Notes: generated by a model not told the origin, from the letters alone. A stretch of 45,304 bases of DNA from Rhizobiaceae bacterium (GCA_023953775.1 JAMLJD010000032.1:1-45304); one strand, 5' to 3'. Positions 29,816-39,123 are shown, numbered from the stretch's first letter. Program-made: numbers and translations.

Positions 29816-30712
29816 TCAGATCGCCTCATTGACCGCAACACTGAGCGCTGCCGACGCGACGGACATGGAGATCGCGATCGGCAGCCAGTTACGCGATCTT
29901 TCCGCATCGATCGTAAAGAAATTGAGTGGAAACAGGTGCTGATGGGGCAGAGCTTCGGAAGATTCGGCGGGCGCCTCCATGAAGCACTCTTCGTCGAACC
30001 ATGCCCAATCGTCGGCCCAGGTCCAGCAATCGTGCTTCTTGTAGACGCTGGCGACCTCCTCGGCATAGGCCTTGTCGGTCGGCAGGCGGAGATACGCTCC
30101 CGGTGAGGTCTCGAAATAGCGCATCGCCAACGGCAGTGCCCGGTCGGTGCAGTAGTTCGACATCCAAAGCCTGAATCCGATCTCGGTACGAAGCGACTGG
30201 AGTACGCGAAATACCTGGATGTGCTCCTCGTGCCCGTACTCGCCCCAGGGATTGTGCGTGAAGACGTTCATGCCGGGACGAAGACGCGGGCGCAGCGCGT
30301 CCCGGATCCGGACGAAGTTGTCGGCATAGGCGCGGCCGACTCTGGCGTGTGCAACGTTCACGTCGCTCAGCGGGCCGATTTTCGGGATCGCGCGCTTGGC
30401 CGCGTGAGTCAGTGCGCGCTTGCTGCTTTCGTAGCTGAACTCGATCCCGATCTCGTTCGGCACAGGGTCTTTCCAATCGGCGCAACCATAGGAACCCGAT
30501 TCCTCGATGTTCAGGCATGTCACGGCTGGATGCGGGAGTTCCGCGATTGCCCTCGCGCGGGCTTCACCCAAACCCGGCTGCGCCCAGAAATCGCGAAAAA
30601 CGATCACAACCTGGTCAGCATCCTTCATGATCGAATTGAACCAGAGGAGTTCGTCGTCGGGATGCGCCCCGATTATCATCGAGTTCTTGAGAATTTCCGC
30701 CCGGTCAACCAT
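29816..30712 (-). CDS. PIG-L family deacetylase
   Basis: This 298-residue zinc-dependent deacetylase belongs to the LmbE/PIG-L family. AHPDDE at residues 16-21 gives the zinc His17 and the catalytic Asp, and NPWGEYGHEEH in the middle gives the second zinc site. Family members remove N-acetyl groups from GlcNAc-lipids, mycothiol precursors or antibiotics. The C-terminus ends in a hydrophobic stretch that might bring it to the membrane. GGGGA lies five bases before the chosen ATG; the frame is open upstream, but that part is not homologous. It lies 28 bp after the GNAT gene and 43 bp before the GT-C-like gene. Confidence 0.87.
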   Translation of the reverse strand: MVDRAEILKNSMIIGAHPDDELLWFNSIMKDADQVVIVFRDFWAQPGLGEARARAIAELPHPAVTCLNIEESGSYGCADWKDPVPNEIGIEFSYESSKRALTHAAKRAIPKIGPLSDVNVAHARVGRAYADNFVRIRDALRPRLRPGMNVFTHNPWGEYGHEEHIQVFRVLQSLRTEIGFRLWMSNYCTDRALPLAMRYFETSPGAYLRLPTDKAYAEEVASVYKKHDCWTWADDWAWFDEECFMEAPAESSEALPHQHLFPLNFFTIDAERSRNWLPIAISMSVASAALSVAVNEAI

Positions 30713-30740
30713 CGTTCCCCCTGCCGTTCGTCCATCCTGC

Positions 30741-31886
30741 CTAAAGCTTGTCCCCGCCACCCATGAGCGCGCCGAGGCGTTGCCTTCCTCCCATTGCCGC
30801 CAGTGCGAGCTTGCCGCGCCACGTCCTGCCCGATGTGATCTCGAACATCCGGGTCGGCACAGTGCCGAAGTCGGCCTTGAACGGCTCATCTCCGATCGTG
30901 AAATCGAACGATGTGCCGCCCGAGGCGATCCAGTCTTCGATGATCGCGTCGTAAAGCAGGAGGCCCGGCGAGTGCTTGCCGTGCCGGGTGTAGTCGCAGC
31001 CGATCAGCAGGTAGTGGAAGCTACCTTCATGCGACAAGCCGAACACGTATCCCACCGCTTCGCCTGCCGCTTCCAGAACGTATGTATTGGCTAGCCTGGA
31101 CGGGGCGCCCTCTACGGCAACGTCCCTGTAGAATTCGCAGACGAAGTCCAGAGCGATCATATCGCCGTCGAAACGGCCTTCGCGCAGCGCAGCCATGGAA
31201 TCGATCGCCTTACCGATCTCGGAGGGGTCTGCGAGGCGGCGCAGCAAAGCGCCGTCGAGTTTCAGGAAGCGCTTTTTGCGGCGGTCGAGATATTTCGCGA
31301 AGGTCGGAGAATAGGCCGCAGATCTCCAGGCCTGATAGTCCTTCCCGAGCGCCACTGCATGGGCGGAGAAATCGCACGCCGCAGGCGCGGCATTGAAGAA
31401 GAGACGCCAGTCCGCGAGATGTTCTTCGCGCACGGGGCGAATGCGCAGGATGTCGTGCGACGGAAGGACGGCTGCCACTTCACCTGCGATATCACTCAAA
31501 TCGGACGTCCGGCGCCAGGCGCGATCGATTACCGGTGCCGCATAGTCGCTGACCCCGAGATCGGCGGCTTCGAGAAGCGTAAGGCCGGACTTCGCCCGCA
31601 ACATCAGCGGAAGGGCGAAGAGCAGTGTGCCGTGCTCTGCGTGGCGACCGGTGACGACGCAAGGCTCGGCGTCGCGCCGGGGCGCGACTGTCCCGAAGAG
31701 ATGCCTCAACCATAACGGATGCTGGAAAGCCGTGGCGTCGGAGCGTGCGAAAAGCTCCGCATATTCACCACCGGAGAAATCGAAGCGGGGTTCGGCGGCG
31801 ACGACCACACGGGGAATGTCCGGCGCCATGGACGCATTGTCGGAACATTCCCGCGATATATCGCCGATCAGCGCATGTCCGTTCAT
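30741..31886 (-). CDS. GNAT acetyltransferase, CelD/BcsL-like
   Basis: This 381-residue protein looks like the CelD/BcsL group of the GNAT superfamily, which is related to FemAB-type acyl or aminoacyl transferases found in polysaccharide loci. FAKYLDRRKKRFLKL near residue 210 matches the conserved F-x-x-L-x-x-K-x-R/K segment. YLLIGCDYTRHGKHSPGLLLYDAIIEDW near 290-320 is the acyl-CoA-binding GNAT core. The start at 31886 is the farthest ATG; another at 31829 is possible and neither has a strong Shine-Dalgarno. It is the first gene of the minus-strand trio. Acylation of an amino group on the glycan is a plausible job. Confidence 0.8.
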   Translation of the reverse strand: MNGHALIGDISRECSDNASMAPDIPRVVVAAEPRFDFSGGEYAELFARSDATAFQHPLWLRHLFGTVAPRRDAEPCVVTGRHAEHGTLLFALPLMLRAKSGLTLLEAADLGVSDYAAPVIDRAWRRTSDLSDIAGEVAAVLPSHDILRIRPVREEHLADWRLFFNAAPAACDFSAHAVALGKDYQAWRSAAYSPTFAKYLDRRKKRFLKLDGALLRRLADPSEIGKAIDSMAALREGRFDGDMIALDFVCEFYRDVAVEGAPSRLANTYVLEAAGEAVGYVFGLSHEGSFHYLLIGCDYTRHGKHSPGLLLYDAIIEDWIASGGTSFDFTIGDEPFKADFGTVPTRMFEITSGRTWRGKLALAAMGGRQRLGALMGGGDKL

Positions 31887-31919
31887 GCTTTCGGGCTACC
31901 ACAATCTTCGACACGAAAA

Positions 31920-31952
31920 GTTAATCCTGGACCCAAAACCCTTGTTAATCCT
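31920..31952. repeat. Two direct GTTAATCCT repeats in a divergent promoter region
   Basis: GTTAATCCT occurs at 31920-31928 and 31944-31952, 24 bp apart, between the divergent GNAT gene and the third FAD/GcvT gene. Same-face spacing of about two helical turns suggests a possible regulator site. No protein is assigned. Confidence 0.3.
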
Positions 31953-32075
31953 AACGGAGCCGGTGGCGCTCGCCGTCGCCGTCGCGGCGTTATTTCCTTA
32001 TGTCGCAAACAGGCTGCAAACGGGTCGCCGCGCGGCCCTATAGTCTGGCGCGAAAATCACTCGGAGCATCGGGCA

Positions 32076-34637
32076 ATGGCAGAGTTTCCGACACAGGCGA
32101 AGGTCGTGATCATCGGGCTGGGCGGCATCGTCGGCGCCTCGGTCGCGCACCATCTGATCGAGCGCGGCTGGGACGGCATCGTCGGCATCGACACGTCGGG
32201 CATACCGACCGATGTCGGCTCGACCGCGCATGCGTCGGACTTCTGCTACACGACCAGCCATGATTTCCTGTCGTGCTGGACGACACTCTACTCGATCGAT
32301 TTCTACGAGAAGATGGGCCACTACGCGCGTGTCGGCGGGCTTGAGGTCGCGCGTGTCGGCGACGATGCGCGCATGGACGAGATCAAGCGCAAGGTCGCCT
32401 CTGCAAAGGCTTTTGGCACGCGCGCTCGGCTGATCGAGCCGGCGGAGATCAAGGAGAAGTTTCCGCTGATCGAGGAAAGCTTGGTGCAGGGCGGGTTGTG
32501 GGATCCCGATGCCGGGCTCGTCATCCCGCGTTCGCAGACCGTCGCCGGCAAGCTGGTGGACCAGGGTGTGGCGAGCGGCAAGCTGCAGGCCTTCGCCAAC
32601 ACGTCTGCGACGTCACTGGTGATCGAGGACGGCAGGATCAAGGGCGTGGTGACGAGCCGCGGCACGATCATGGCCGACCACGTGGTGGTGTGCACCGGCA
32701 TCTGGGGACGCCTGACCGCCGCACTGGCCGGCGAAGACCTGCCGGTGATGCCGATCGACCATCCGCTGACCTTCTTCGGGCCGTACACGGAATTCGCCGG
32801 CACCGGCAAGGAGATCGGCTGGCCGCTGATGCGCGACCAGGGCAATTCCGCCTATATGCGCGACACCGGCGACCCGAAGACGGCGGAGGGCGGCCAGATC
32901 GAGTGGGGCTACTACGAGGAGACCAACCCGCGCCTCGTCCATCCGCGCGAGCTTCTGACCAAGGAGCAGTCGCGGCTGTCGCCGTCGCAGCGCGACCTCG
33001 ACATGGACCAGATCATGGAGCCGCTCGAGCGCGCCATGGAGCTGACGCCGATCCTGGGTGAGCTCGGCTTCAACGAGAGCCATTCCTTCAACGGCCTGTT
33101 GCAGGTGACCACCGACGGCGGGCCGTCGATGGGCGAAAGCCAGAAGGTGAGGGGGCTGTGGTACGCCGTCGCCATCTGGGTCAAGGACGGACCCGGCATG
33201 GGCAAGCTTATCGCCGACTGGATGACCGACGGACGCACCGAGATCGACCATCACCAGATCGACTATGCCAGGTTCTATCCGCACCAGACCGAAGAGCAGT
33301 TCATCCACGACCGCTGCACCGAGACAGCGATGAAGGTCTACAATCCCGCGGTCCATCCGCGCGAGCCGTTCTCGAAGGGACGGAACGTGCGCCGCTCGCC
33401 GTTCTGGGAGCGCGAGAAGGAACTCGGCGGCCATTTCATGGAACTTGGCGGCTGGGAACGCGCGCACGGCTATGCCGCCAACGAGCACCTGCTCGAGAAG
33501 TACGGCAATCGCGTGCCGGTGCGCGAGAACGAGTGGGACAACCGCCATTTCTGGCGCGTCTCCAATGCCGAGCATCTCGAAATGACCGAAAATGTCGGGA
33601 TCGTGAACCTGTCGCACTTCTCGATGTACGACGTCGAGGGTCCGGACCATGTCGCGCTGATGGAATGGCTGTGCGCCGCTCGGATAGGCGGCGATGCGAA
33701 TATCGGCAAGGGCATCTACACGCATTTCCTCGACGAGGAAGGCATGGTGCGCGCCGACCTTACCGTCATCCGCATGGCCGACCGTTGCCGGGTCGTCGAT
33801 GGCGCCGATGCCGGTCCGCGCGATTTCAGTTACATGAAGCGCGTCGCCGCCGACAAAGGCTTCGATGTGACGATCACCGACGTGACCGAAAGATACGTCA
33901 CGATCGGAATCTGGGGACCGAATGCACGCACCACGCTGCAGAAGGTGGTCGAGGATCCCGGGGGGCTGAGCCAGGAGAATTTCCCCTTTGCGGCGATCAA
34001 GCCGATCCGGATCGCCGGCAAGGACGTAACGGCTTTCCGCATCTCCTATGTCGGCGAGCAGGGCTGGGAACTGCACATGCGCTACGAGGACGGGCTGGCC
34101 GTCTGGGACGCGTTGCGCGAGACCGGCGTCATGCCGTTCGGGGTCGAGACCTACGCCAACACAAGGCGCATGGAGAAGAGCCTAAGGCTGCAGAACGCGG
34201 ACCTGTTGACGGAGTACAATCTGCTGGAGGCCGATCTCGCGCGTCCGAAGGTCAAGGATGCCGATTTCTGCGGTAAGGCGAAGCATGTCGAGTACCGGGC
34301 GCGCGACCACCAGCCGGCGATGCTGTGCACGCTGGTGATGACCGGAAACAACGATGCGAAGGGCGTCGCGCGCTATCCGGTCGGCGCCATGCCGGTGATG
34401 GACCCGGATACCGGGGAGACGCTGGTGGACGAGCTCGGCCGGCGGTCGTTCACCACCTCGGTCGCCTACGGGCCGACGATTGGCAAGAACATCGCGCTTG
34501 CCTATCTGCCCTGGTCGCATTGCCACGAGGGGCGCAAGCTCGCGGTGGAGTATTTCGGCGAGACATATCCGGTCGAGGTGGTCGCGGTCGGCTACAAGCC
34601 GCTCTACGACCCGGAAAACCTCAAGCCGCGGAGCTGA
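32076..34637 (+). CDS. FAD-dependent oxidoreductase/GcvT fusion, divergent copy 3
   Basis: This 853-residue protein again combines an N-terminal FAD/DAO domain (VIIGLGGIVG at 11-20) and a C-terminal GcvT domain (YVGEQGWELH). It differs from the two operon copies: the flavin-attachment segment reads GSTAHASDF, with His52 in place of the WHAAG context, and the linker WERAHGYAANEHLLEKYG is longer. It may still bind FAD covalently, but the substrate is probably different. GGAG lies before the ATG at 32076. It is a single-gene unit after a 189-bp promoter region; a weak hairpin follows. Confidence 0.9.
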   Translation: MAEFPTQAKVVIIGLGGIVGASVAHHLIERGWDGIVGIDTSGIPTDVGSTAHASDFCYTTSHDFLSCWTTLYSIDFYEKMGHYARVGGLEVARVGDDARMDEIKRKVASAKAFGTRARLIEPAEIKEKFPLIEESLVQGGLWDPDAGLVIPRSQTVAGKLVDQGVASGKLQAFANTSATSLVIEDGRIKGVVTSRGTIMADHVVVCTGIWGRLTAALAGEDLPVMPIDHPLTFFGPYTEFAGTGKEIGWPLMRDQGNSAYMRDTGDPKTAEGGQIEWGYYEETNPRLVHPRELLTKEQSRLSPSQRDLDMDQIMEPLERAMELTPILGELGFNESHSFNGLLQVTTDGGPSMGESQKVRGLWYAVAIWVKDGPGMGKLIADWMTDGRTEIDHHQIDYARFYPHQTEEQFIHDRCTETAMKVYNPAVHPREPFSKGRNVRRSPFWEREKELGGHFMELGGWERAHGYAANEHLLEKYGNRVPVRENEWDNRHFWRVSNAEHLEMTENVGIVNLSHFSMYDVEGPDHVALMEWLCAARIGGDANIGKGIYTHFLDEEGMVRADLTVIRMADRCRVVDGADAGPRDFSYMKRVAADKGFDVTITDVTERYVTIGIWGPNARTTLQKVVEDPGGLSQENFPFAAIKPIRIAGKDVTAFRISYVGEQGWELHMRYEDGLAVWDALRETGVMPFGVETYANTRRMEKSLRLQNADLLTEYNLLEADLARPKVKDADFCGKAKHVEYRARDHQPAMLCTLVMTGNNDAKGVARYPVGAMPVMDPDTGETLVDELGRRSFTTSVAYGPTIGKNIALAYLPWSHCHEGRKLAVEYFGETYPVEVVAVGYKPLYDPENLKPRS

Positions 34638-34643
34638 GCGAAA

Positions 34644-34664
34644 CCGGCGCCTGCCGCCGGCTTT
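34644..34664 (+). terminator. Weak hairpin terminator candidate
   Basis: CCGGCG (34644-34649) pairs with CGCCGG (34655-34660) and is followed by CTTT. It is short and the T-run is poor, so it may be only a weak terminator after the third FAD/GcvT gene. Confidence 0.3.
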
Positions 34665-34697
34665 GCAATCGAGGCCCGTCTTTGCAACGATGACGGG

Positions 34698-35534
34698 ATG
34701 ACACGGACGGCATTTCTCACGCTTGCGCGGGGGTTGGCTGCGTTCATGGCCATGGTGGTCGGGCCACTCGTGCCCGTGGCCCTGGCGGGCGCCGAGGTTC
34801 CCGTCGATGTCGAACTCGTTCTCGCAGTCGATACATCGTCCTCCATGCGGGCTGAAGAGCTTGGCCTGCAGAGGGCCGGTTACGCGGCTGCCTTCCGTTC
34901 CCGTGAGGTTCTTGAGGCAATCAGGAACGGACTTCACGGCCGGATCGCGGTAACCTATGTGGAATGGGGCGCCGCGCATTCGCGCCGGATCCTGGTTCCC
35001 TGGACGGTGGTGTCGGGACCAGAGGACGCTGAAACCGTTGCTACGCTGCTGGACACCGCCAAGATCAAGAACCTCTTTCAGACGTCGATTTCCGGCGCCA
35101 TTCGCTATGGCGTACGCGCGATCTCGGACAATGGGTATCGTTCGGCGCGGCGTGTGATCGACATTTCGGGCGACGGCCCCAACAACCAGGGCGGGCTCGT
35201 GACGATCGCGCGCGATGACGCGGTGTCGACGGGGGTAACGGTCAATGGATTGCCCTTGCTGATGAACCGGGCCGGTGCCGGGACCGGAGAAGCGATACCG
35301 CTCGACCTGTACTACGCGGCCTGTGTCATCGGCGGTCCCGGGTCGTTTTCGCGGCCGGTCAACAGCTGGGAACAATTTCCGGACGCCGTGAGGCGGAAAC
35401 TGGTTCAGGAGCTTGCCTGGACCTCGCCGGCGCCCGACGGACATCTTGTCGGGATGATCCGGCTTGTCTCCGACGGTCCGGACATCGATTGCTCGATAGG
35501 CGAAAAGCTGCGGTTCGGCTTGCAGCCGGGTTGA
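34698..35534 (+). CDS. DUF1194 von Willebrand factor-like secreted protein (copy 1)
   Basis: This 278-residue protein has a signal peptide (about 1-32) and a single vWA-like domain of the DUF1194 family. ELVLAVDTSSSM carries the DxSxS metal-binding (MIDAS) motif, and DISGDGPNNQGG and CVIGGPGSF are the family hallmarks. The role is unknown; vWA domains usually mediate protein contacts. A close paralogue lies at 37138-37971 with the same motifs. Four cysteines are few, so disulfides are limited. Confidence 0.88.
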   Translation: MTRTAFLTLARGLAAFMAMVVGPLVPVALAGAEVPVDVELVLAVDTSSSMRAEELGLQRAGYAAAFRSREVLEAIRNGLHGRIAVTYVEWGAAHSRRILVPWTVVSGPEDAETVATLLDTAKIKNLFQTSISGAIRYGVRAISDNGYRSARRVIDISGDGPNNQGGLVTIARDDAVSTGVTVNGLPLLMNRAGAGTGEAIPLDLYYAACVIGGPGSFSRPVNSWEQFPDAVRRKLVQELAWTSPAPDGHLVGMIRLVSDGPDIDCSIGEKLRFGLQPG

Positions 35535-35551
35535 CCGCAGCTTTGAGGTGC

Positions 35552-36634
35552 TTAGTGAACCGGCTTCATGTCGAGCACTTTTCCGTCGGGCGAAATCTTC
35601 ATCATCCGGTAGGCGGACGTGCCACCGTAGATCGTGCCGTCAGGCGCGACGGCGAAGCCGTAGAGATATTCGGGCCAGCCCTCGAGCCGATCCGGGAACT
35701 TGAACTCCGTCTCGGAAAGGGTCGCCGTCTCGACCTTGTAGCCCTTGCCGAGCGTTCCGCTGAGAAAGAAGCTGTGGTCGGCGCCGGCAAGCCCGCCGTA
35801 GAAGCTTCCCGCATTGTCGAGCTTCATCATCTCGATGGTGCCGTCAGCCTGGAAGGCGACGTTCTCGGTCGAATTGTCGAACCACAGCGCCTTGCCGTCC
35901 TTGATGAAGAAGAGAGATGATCCGGAGTCGGAGAACCAGCTTTCATATTCGGCGCCCTTGTTCAGGTCGCCGTCGAACCAGCCGATCCACATCGCCTTGG
36001 CGTCGTTGCGCTTCTTGAATTCGGGCTGGTCCTCACGCGCCATGTCCTTGGGCGGGTTCTTCTTTTCCTCGGTGTCGGTGTCATATTGCTTCGACGCGAT
36101 GGCGATCTGCGCACCATCGGGACTGCACGCAATGTCGCCGACCGGCACGGTGTAGGACAGTACGGTCGAGGCGGTTTTTTCTCCGGTGGCGAGCGAATAG
36201 ACCGTCAGCGTGATTGGATATTTTTCGTCTTTCTTGCTGCCGCTGTGCATCGTGATGAGCTTCCCGGCCCCGGCGGCGAAGCAATGAGCGTTGAACTTTT
36301 CGGTCTTCCCGACTTCCTTCAGCGATGCCGCATCGAAGAACGTCACGATGTCGTCGGTATGGTAGAGGGCGAGGCGGCTGCCGTCCTTCGTCCAGTAGAG
36401 GCGCAGCGGGTTGTAGCCATGCCAGACACGGTCCTTGACCTCGAGCGTGTCCGCGTCAAGCACATAGAAGGTGCGGGGATTTCCGCTTGCCACGACGGTG
36501 GCGCCATCAGGCGACACCGCGATCGCTCCGATCGCGCCCTTCGGCACGTCGGCGCCGCCCGGTGTTGCTCCGCCAAAAATGGTCAAAGCGGCAACGAGCG
36601 CGCCAAGCGCGCCATTCACATTCATCAATCGCAT
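35552..36634 (-). CDS. Secreted beta-propeller (WD40/YVTN-like) protein
   Basis: This 360-residue protein has a signal peptide (about 1-28) and repeated beta-blades with A-V-S-P-D-G, A-C-S-P-D-G, A-V-A-P-D-G and S-P-D-G-K turns, as in YVTN/WD40-like propellers. A lysine- and glutamate-rich loop near residues 190-215 interrupts the blades. GGGGGAAAG precedes the ATG at 36634. The role is unknown, and a binding or scaffold function is likely. It lies between the two DUF1194 genes, convergent with the first. Confidence 0.78.
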   Translation of the reverse strand: MRLMNVNGALGALVAALTIFGGATPGGADVPKGAIGAIAVSPDGATVVASGNPRTFYVLDADTLEVKDRVWHGYNPLRLYWTKDGSRLALYHTDDIVTFFDAASLKEVGKTEKFNAHCFAAGAGKLITMHSGSKKDEKYPITLTVYSLATGEKTASTVLSYTVPVGDIACSPDGAQIAIASKQYDTDTEEKKNPPKDMAREDQPEFKKRNDAKAMWIGWFDGDLNKGAEYESWFSDSGSSLFFIKDGKALWFDNSTENVAFQADGTIEMMKLDNAGSFYGGLAGADHSFFLSGTLGKGYKVETATLSETEFKFPDRLEGWPEYLYGFAVAPDGTIYGGTSAYRMMKISPDGKVLDMKPVH

Positions 36635-36803
36635 CAGCTTTCCCCCGCGATAGCGTTCCTAGACAAGCCCGTACCATTTGTACGCAGGCCGGCATCGAGG
36701 TTCAACGCTCGATTGCACCTCAGATCCTGGCGGCGGCCTTCCAAGCGCTTGCGCGACGCGCATCCCGGGATCAATCTGGGCCTCCGTGACAGGGGGCTGA
36801 TCG

Positions 36804-37046
36804 ATGGAGATCGGAGAAGGCTGGACGTTCATCATCGTCATCGTCGCACTCGCACTGTGGGGCTACCGCCTCACGAGACGGCGCGACAAATGGGGCCTGA
36901 ATGTCGGCACGACGTCATGCCCCAATTGCGGTACGGAGCTTCCGCGCGTTCGCCGTCCGGCTTCGTTGAAGCAGGCCATGTGGGGCGGCAGTACGTGTCC
37001 GTCGTGCGGCGCGGAAGTCGACAAATGGGGCAAGCAGGTCGGTTAA
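36804..37046 (+). CDS. Membrane-anchored zinc-ribbon protein
   Basis: This 80-residue protein has one transmembrane helix at about 7-20, a basic RLTRRRDKWG stop-transfer stretch, then two CPxCG knuckles (CPNCG at about 39, CPSCG at about 66) that should bind one zinc in the cytoplasm. A G-rich Shine-Dalgarno precedes the ATG. It lies just upstream of the second DUF1194 gene in the same direction. I do not know a function. Confidence 0.75.
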   Translation: MEIGEGWTFIIVIVALALWGYRLTRRRDKWGLNVGTTSCPNCGTELPRVRRPASLKQAMWGGSTCPSCGAEVDKWGKQVG

Positions 37047-37137
37047 CCGCGCCACGGATCGCGAAAACGTGAAAGGACAACGGCCGTTTCGCGCCGCATT
37101 GCGCTTTCTCTTCCGTCATACCGGGCTATTCTTTGCC

Positions 37138-37971
37138 ATGGCAAAGTTCCCGCGCGCCTGGACGCACATGCGGGCCGGCCTTGCCGCCGGCGGTTTCGCC
37201 GTGCTTGCCGCGACGGCCTCCAGTGCTGAACCCGTCGATGTCGAGCTCGTTCTCGCCGCGGACGTGTCGTTGTCGATGTCCTTTGAGGAGCTGAAGATCC
37301 AGCGCGACGGCTATGTCGCGGCGTTGACGCATCAGAGCGTGATCGACGCCATCGAGGACGGTCTTCACGGCAAGATCGCGTTGGCGATGTTCGAATGGGC
37401 CGGCGACGGGTCGCAATATCTCGTCGTGCCATGGACGATCATCGCCTCGCGCGAGGATACCGAACGCGTCGCCGCGCAGATTTCCGCCGCGCCGCCCAAC
37501 AGCGCCCGCCGGACGTCGATCTCCGGGGCGATGCAGTTCGCGGCCGATCTGCTGGCGGAAAGCAGCCATACGGGAAATCGGCGCGTCGTCGACATATCGG
37601 GCGACGGACCGAACAATCAGGGCTCCCCTGTCGCCGCGAAGCGTGACGAACTGACCGCGAGGGGTATCGTCATCAACGGCCTGCCGCTGATGACCAATGG
37701 CGGGCTTACCAGCTCGTTCGATATCCGCGAACTCGACGAATATTATGCGAACTGCGTCATCGGCGGCCCGGGATCGTTCATGGTGCCTGTGACCGAATGG
37801 TCGCAGTTCCCCGAGGCGATCCGGCGCAAGCTGGTGCTGGAGCTTGCGGGCACCGACCGCGCGACGCCATCCGGCTTGCCGGTCGTGACGGTACAGGCCG
37901 AGCCCGAGTTCGACTGCCTGATCGGCGAGAAGCGCTGGCTCAACCGAAGCTGGATGTGGGATACGCGCTGA
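37138..37971 (+). CDS. DUF1194 von Willebrand factor-like secreted protein (copy 2)
   Basis: This 277-residue paralogue of the gene at 34698 has a signal sequence ending near ASSAEP, then ELVLAADVSLSM with the DxSxS motif, DISGDGPNNQGS and CVIGGPGSF. The two proteins align end to end. The start is uncertain: the ATG at 37138 is chosen, but a GTG at 37069 or the ATG at 37168 could be used, and none has a clear Shine-Dalgarno. It ends 30 bp before the convergent GlxA-type regulator. Confidence 0.85.
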   Translation: MAKFPRAWTHMRAGLAAGGFAVLAATASSAEPVDVELVLAADVSLSMSFEELKIQRDGYVAALTHQSVIDAIEDGLHGKIALAMFEWAGDGSQYLVVPWTIIASREDTERVAAQISAAPPNSARRTSISGAMQFAADLLAESSHTGNRRVVDISGDGPNNQGSPVAAKRDELTARGIVINGLPLMTNGGLTSSFDIRELDEYYANCVIGGPGSFMVPVTEWSQFPEAIRRKLVLELAGTDRATPSGLPVVTVQAEPEFDCLIGEKRWLNRSWMWDTR

Positions 37972-38001
37972 ACGCAGCTTGCGCCGCGTCTTGTGGAGAC
38001 C

Positions 38002-39000
38002 CTAAGCTGCCAGGAGCTGCTTGCGATCGGCGCGCTCCTGCTGCGGCGAGCGCGCATATAGTTCGCGATAACATTTGGAAAAATGCGACGCGGACACGAA
38101 ACCGCAAGCGACCGCCACCTCGACCACCGGCATGGACGACTGGATGAGCAAGTGCCTCGCACGGTCGAGCCGGATCTCGAGGTAGTAACGCGCCGGGGAG
38201 CGCCCCATCTCCTGCCTGAACAGGCGCTCGATCTGGCGGCGCGACAGGCCGACATAGTCGGCGATCTCGATCAGCGAGAGCGGCTCGGCGAGGTTCGCCT
38301 CCATCAGTTCGATGATGGTCAGAACCTTCGAGTTCTGGACGCCGAGCCTGGCGCGCAGCGGCAGGCGCTGCCGGTCCGTCGGGCTGCGAACGCGATCGGT
38401 CAGAACCTGCTCGCATACCCGGTTCACGAGATTGTCGTCGAAATCGTCGCCGATGAGCTTCAGCATCATGTCGAGCGCCGCCGTTCCGCCGGCGCAGGTG
38501 TAGATGTTCGAATCAACCTCGAAGAGATCGGCATAGACGTTCGCCTTCGGGAACGCCTCGGCGAAACCGGGCAGGTTCTCCCAGTGGATCGCGCAGCGGC
38601 GATTGGCGAGCAGGCCCGCCTGGGCGAGGATATAGGCGCCGGTGCACAGGCCGCCGATGGCGACGCCGCGATTGTATTCCTCGCGCAGCCAGGCGAACGC
38701 GGTCTTGTTGCGATAGCCCTCGATGTTGATGCCGGAGCAGACGATGACCATCGAGGGGCGTTCCGGACCGGTCATCTTGCGCCGCTCGTCGTCGAGCGAG
38801 GTCGTGACCGCGCATTCGACGCCGTTGGAGGCGCGCACTGGCTTCCCGTCGACGCTTGCGAGACGCCACTGATAGGCATCGTAGCCCAGCATGCGGTTCG
38901 CCGATCGCAGGGGCTCGATCGCCGTCGCGAACGCGATCAGCGTGAAATCAGGCACGAGGAAGAAGACGATCGACCGTTTGATTGCGCTCCCGGCAGCCAT
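38002..39000 (-). CDS. GlxA-type AraC family transcriptional regulator (DJ-1/PfpI + HTH)
   Basis: This 332-residue regulator has an N-terminal DJ-1/PfpI-like domain (about 10-185, with GLCTGAYILAQAGLL in the nucleophile-elbow region) and a C-terminal double helix-turn-helix of AraC type (about 225-320; LSLIEIADYVGLSRRQIERLFR then ACGFVSASHFSKCYR). The ATG at 39000 is preceded by GGAGG six bases away. Relatives such as GbdR, CdhR and ArgR in pseudomonads control glycine betaine, carnitine or arginine use. Given the demethylase genes in this window, a link to methylated amines is possible, but no target gene is adjacent. Confidence 0.88.
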   Translation of the reverse strand: MAAGSAIKRSIVFFLVPDFTLIAFATAIEPLRSANRMLGYDAYQWRLASVDGKPVRASNGVECAVTTSLDDERRKMTGPERPSMVIVCSGINIEGYRNKTAFAWLREEYNRGVAIGGLCTGAYILAQAGLLANRRCAIHWENLPGFAEAFPKANVYADLFEVDSNIYTCAGGTAALDMMLKLIGDDFDDNLVNRVCEQVLTDRVRSPTDRQRLPLRARLGVQNSKVLTIIELMEANLAEPLSLIEIADYVGLSRRQIERLFRQEMGRSPARYYLEIRLDRARHLLIQSSMPVVEVAVACGFVSASHFSKCYRELYARSPQQERADRKQLLAA

Positions 39001-39123
39001 CACAGCCTCCAACCACCAGCAACCATGCGACAACGATGTCGCGATCAGCAAAGCGACATCAGGAATCCGCTTGGGTGTCAATGGGATGCGCTGGCGCTAA
39101 TGAACTATTTTTGGATGTGCGCC

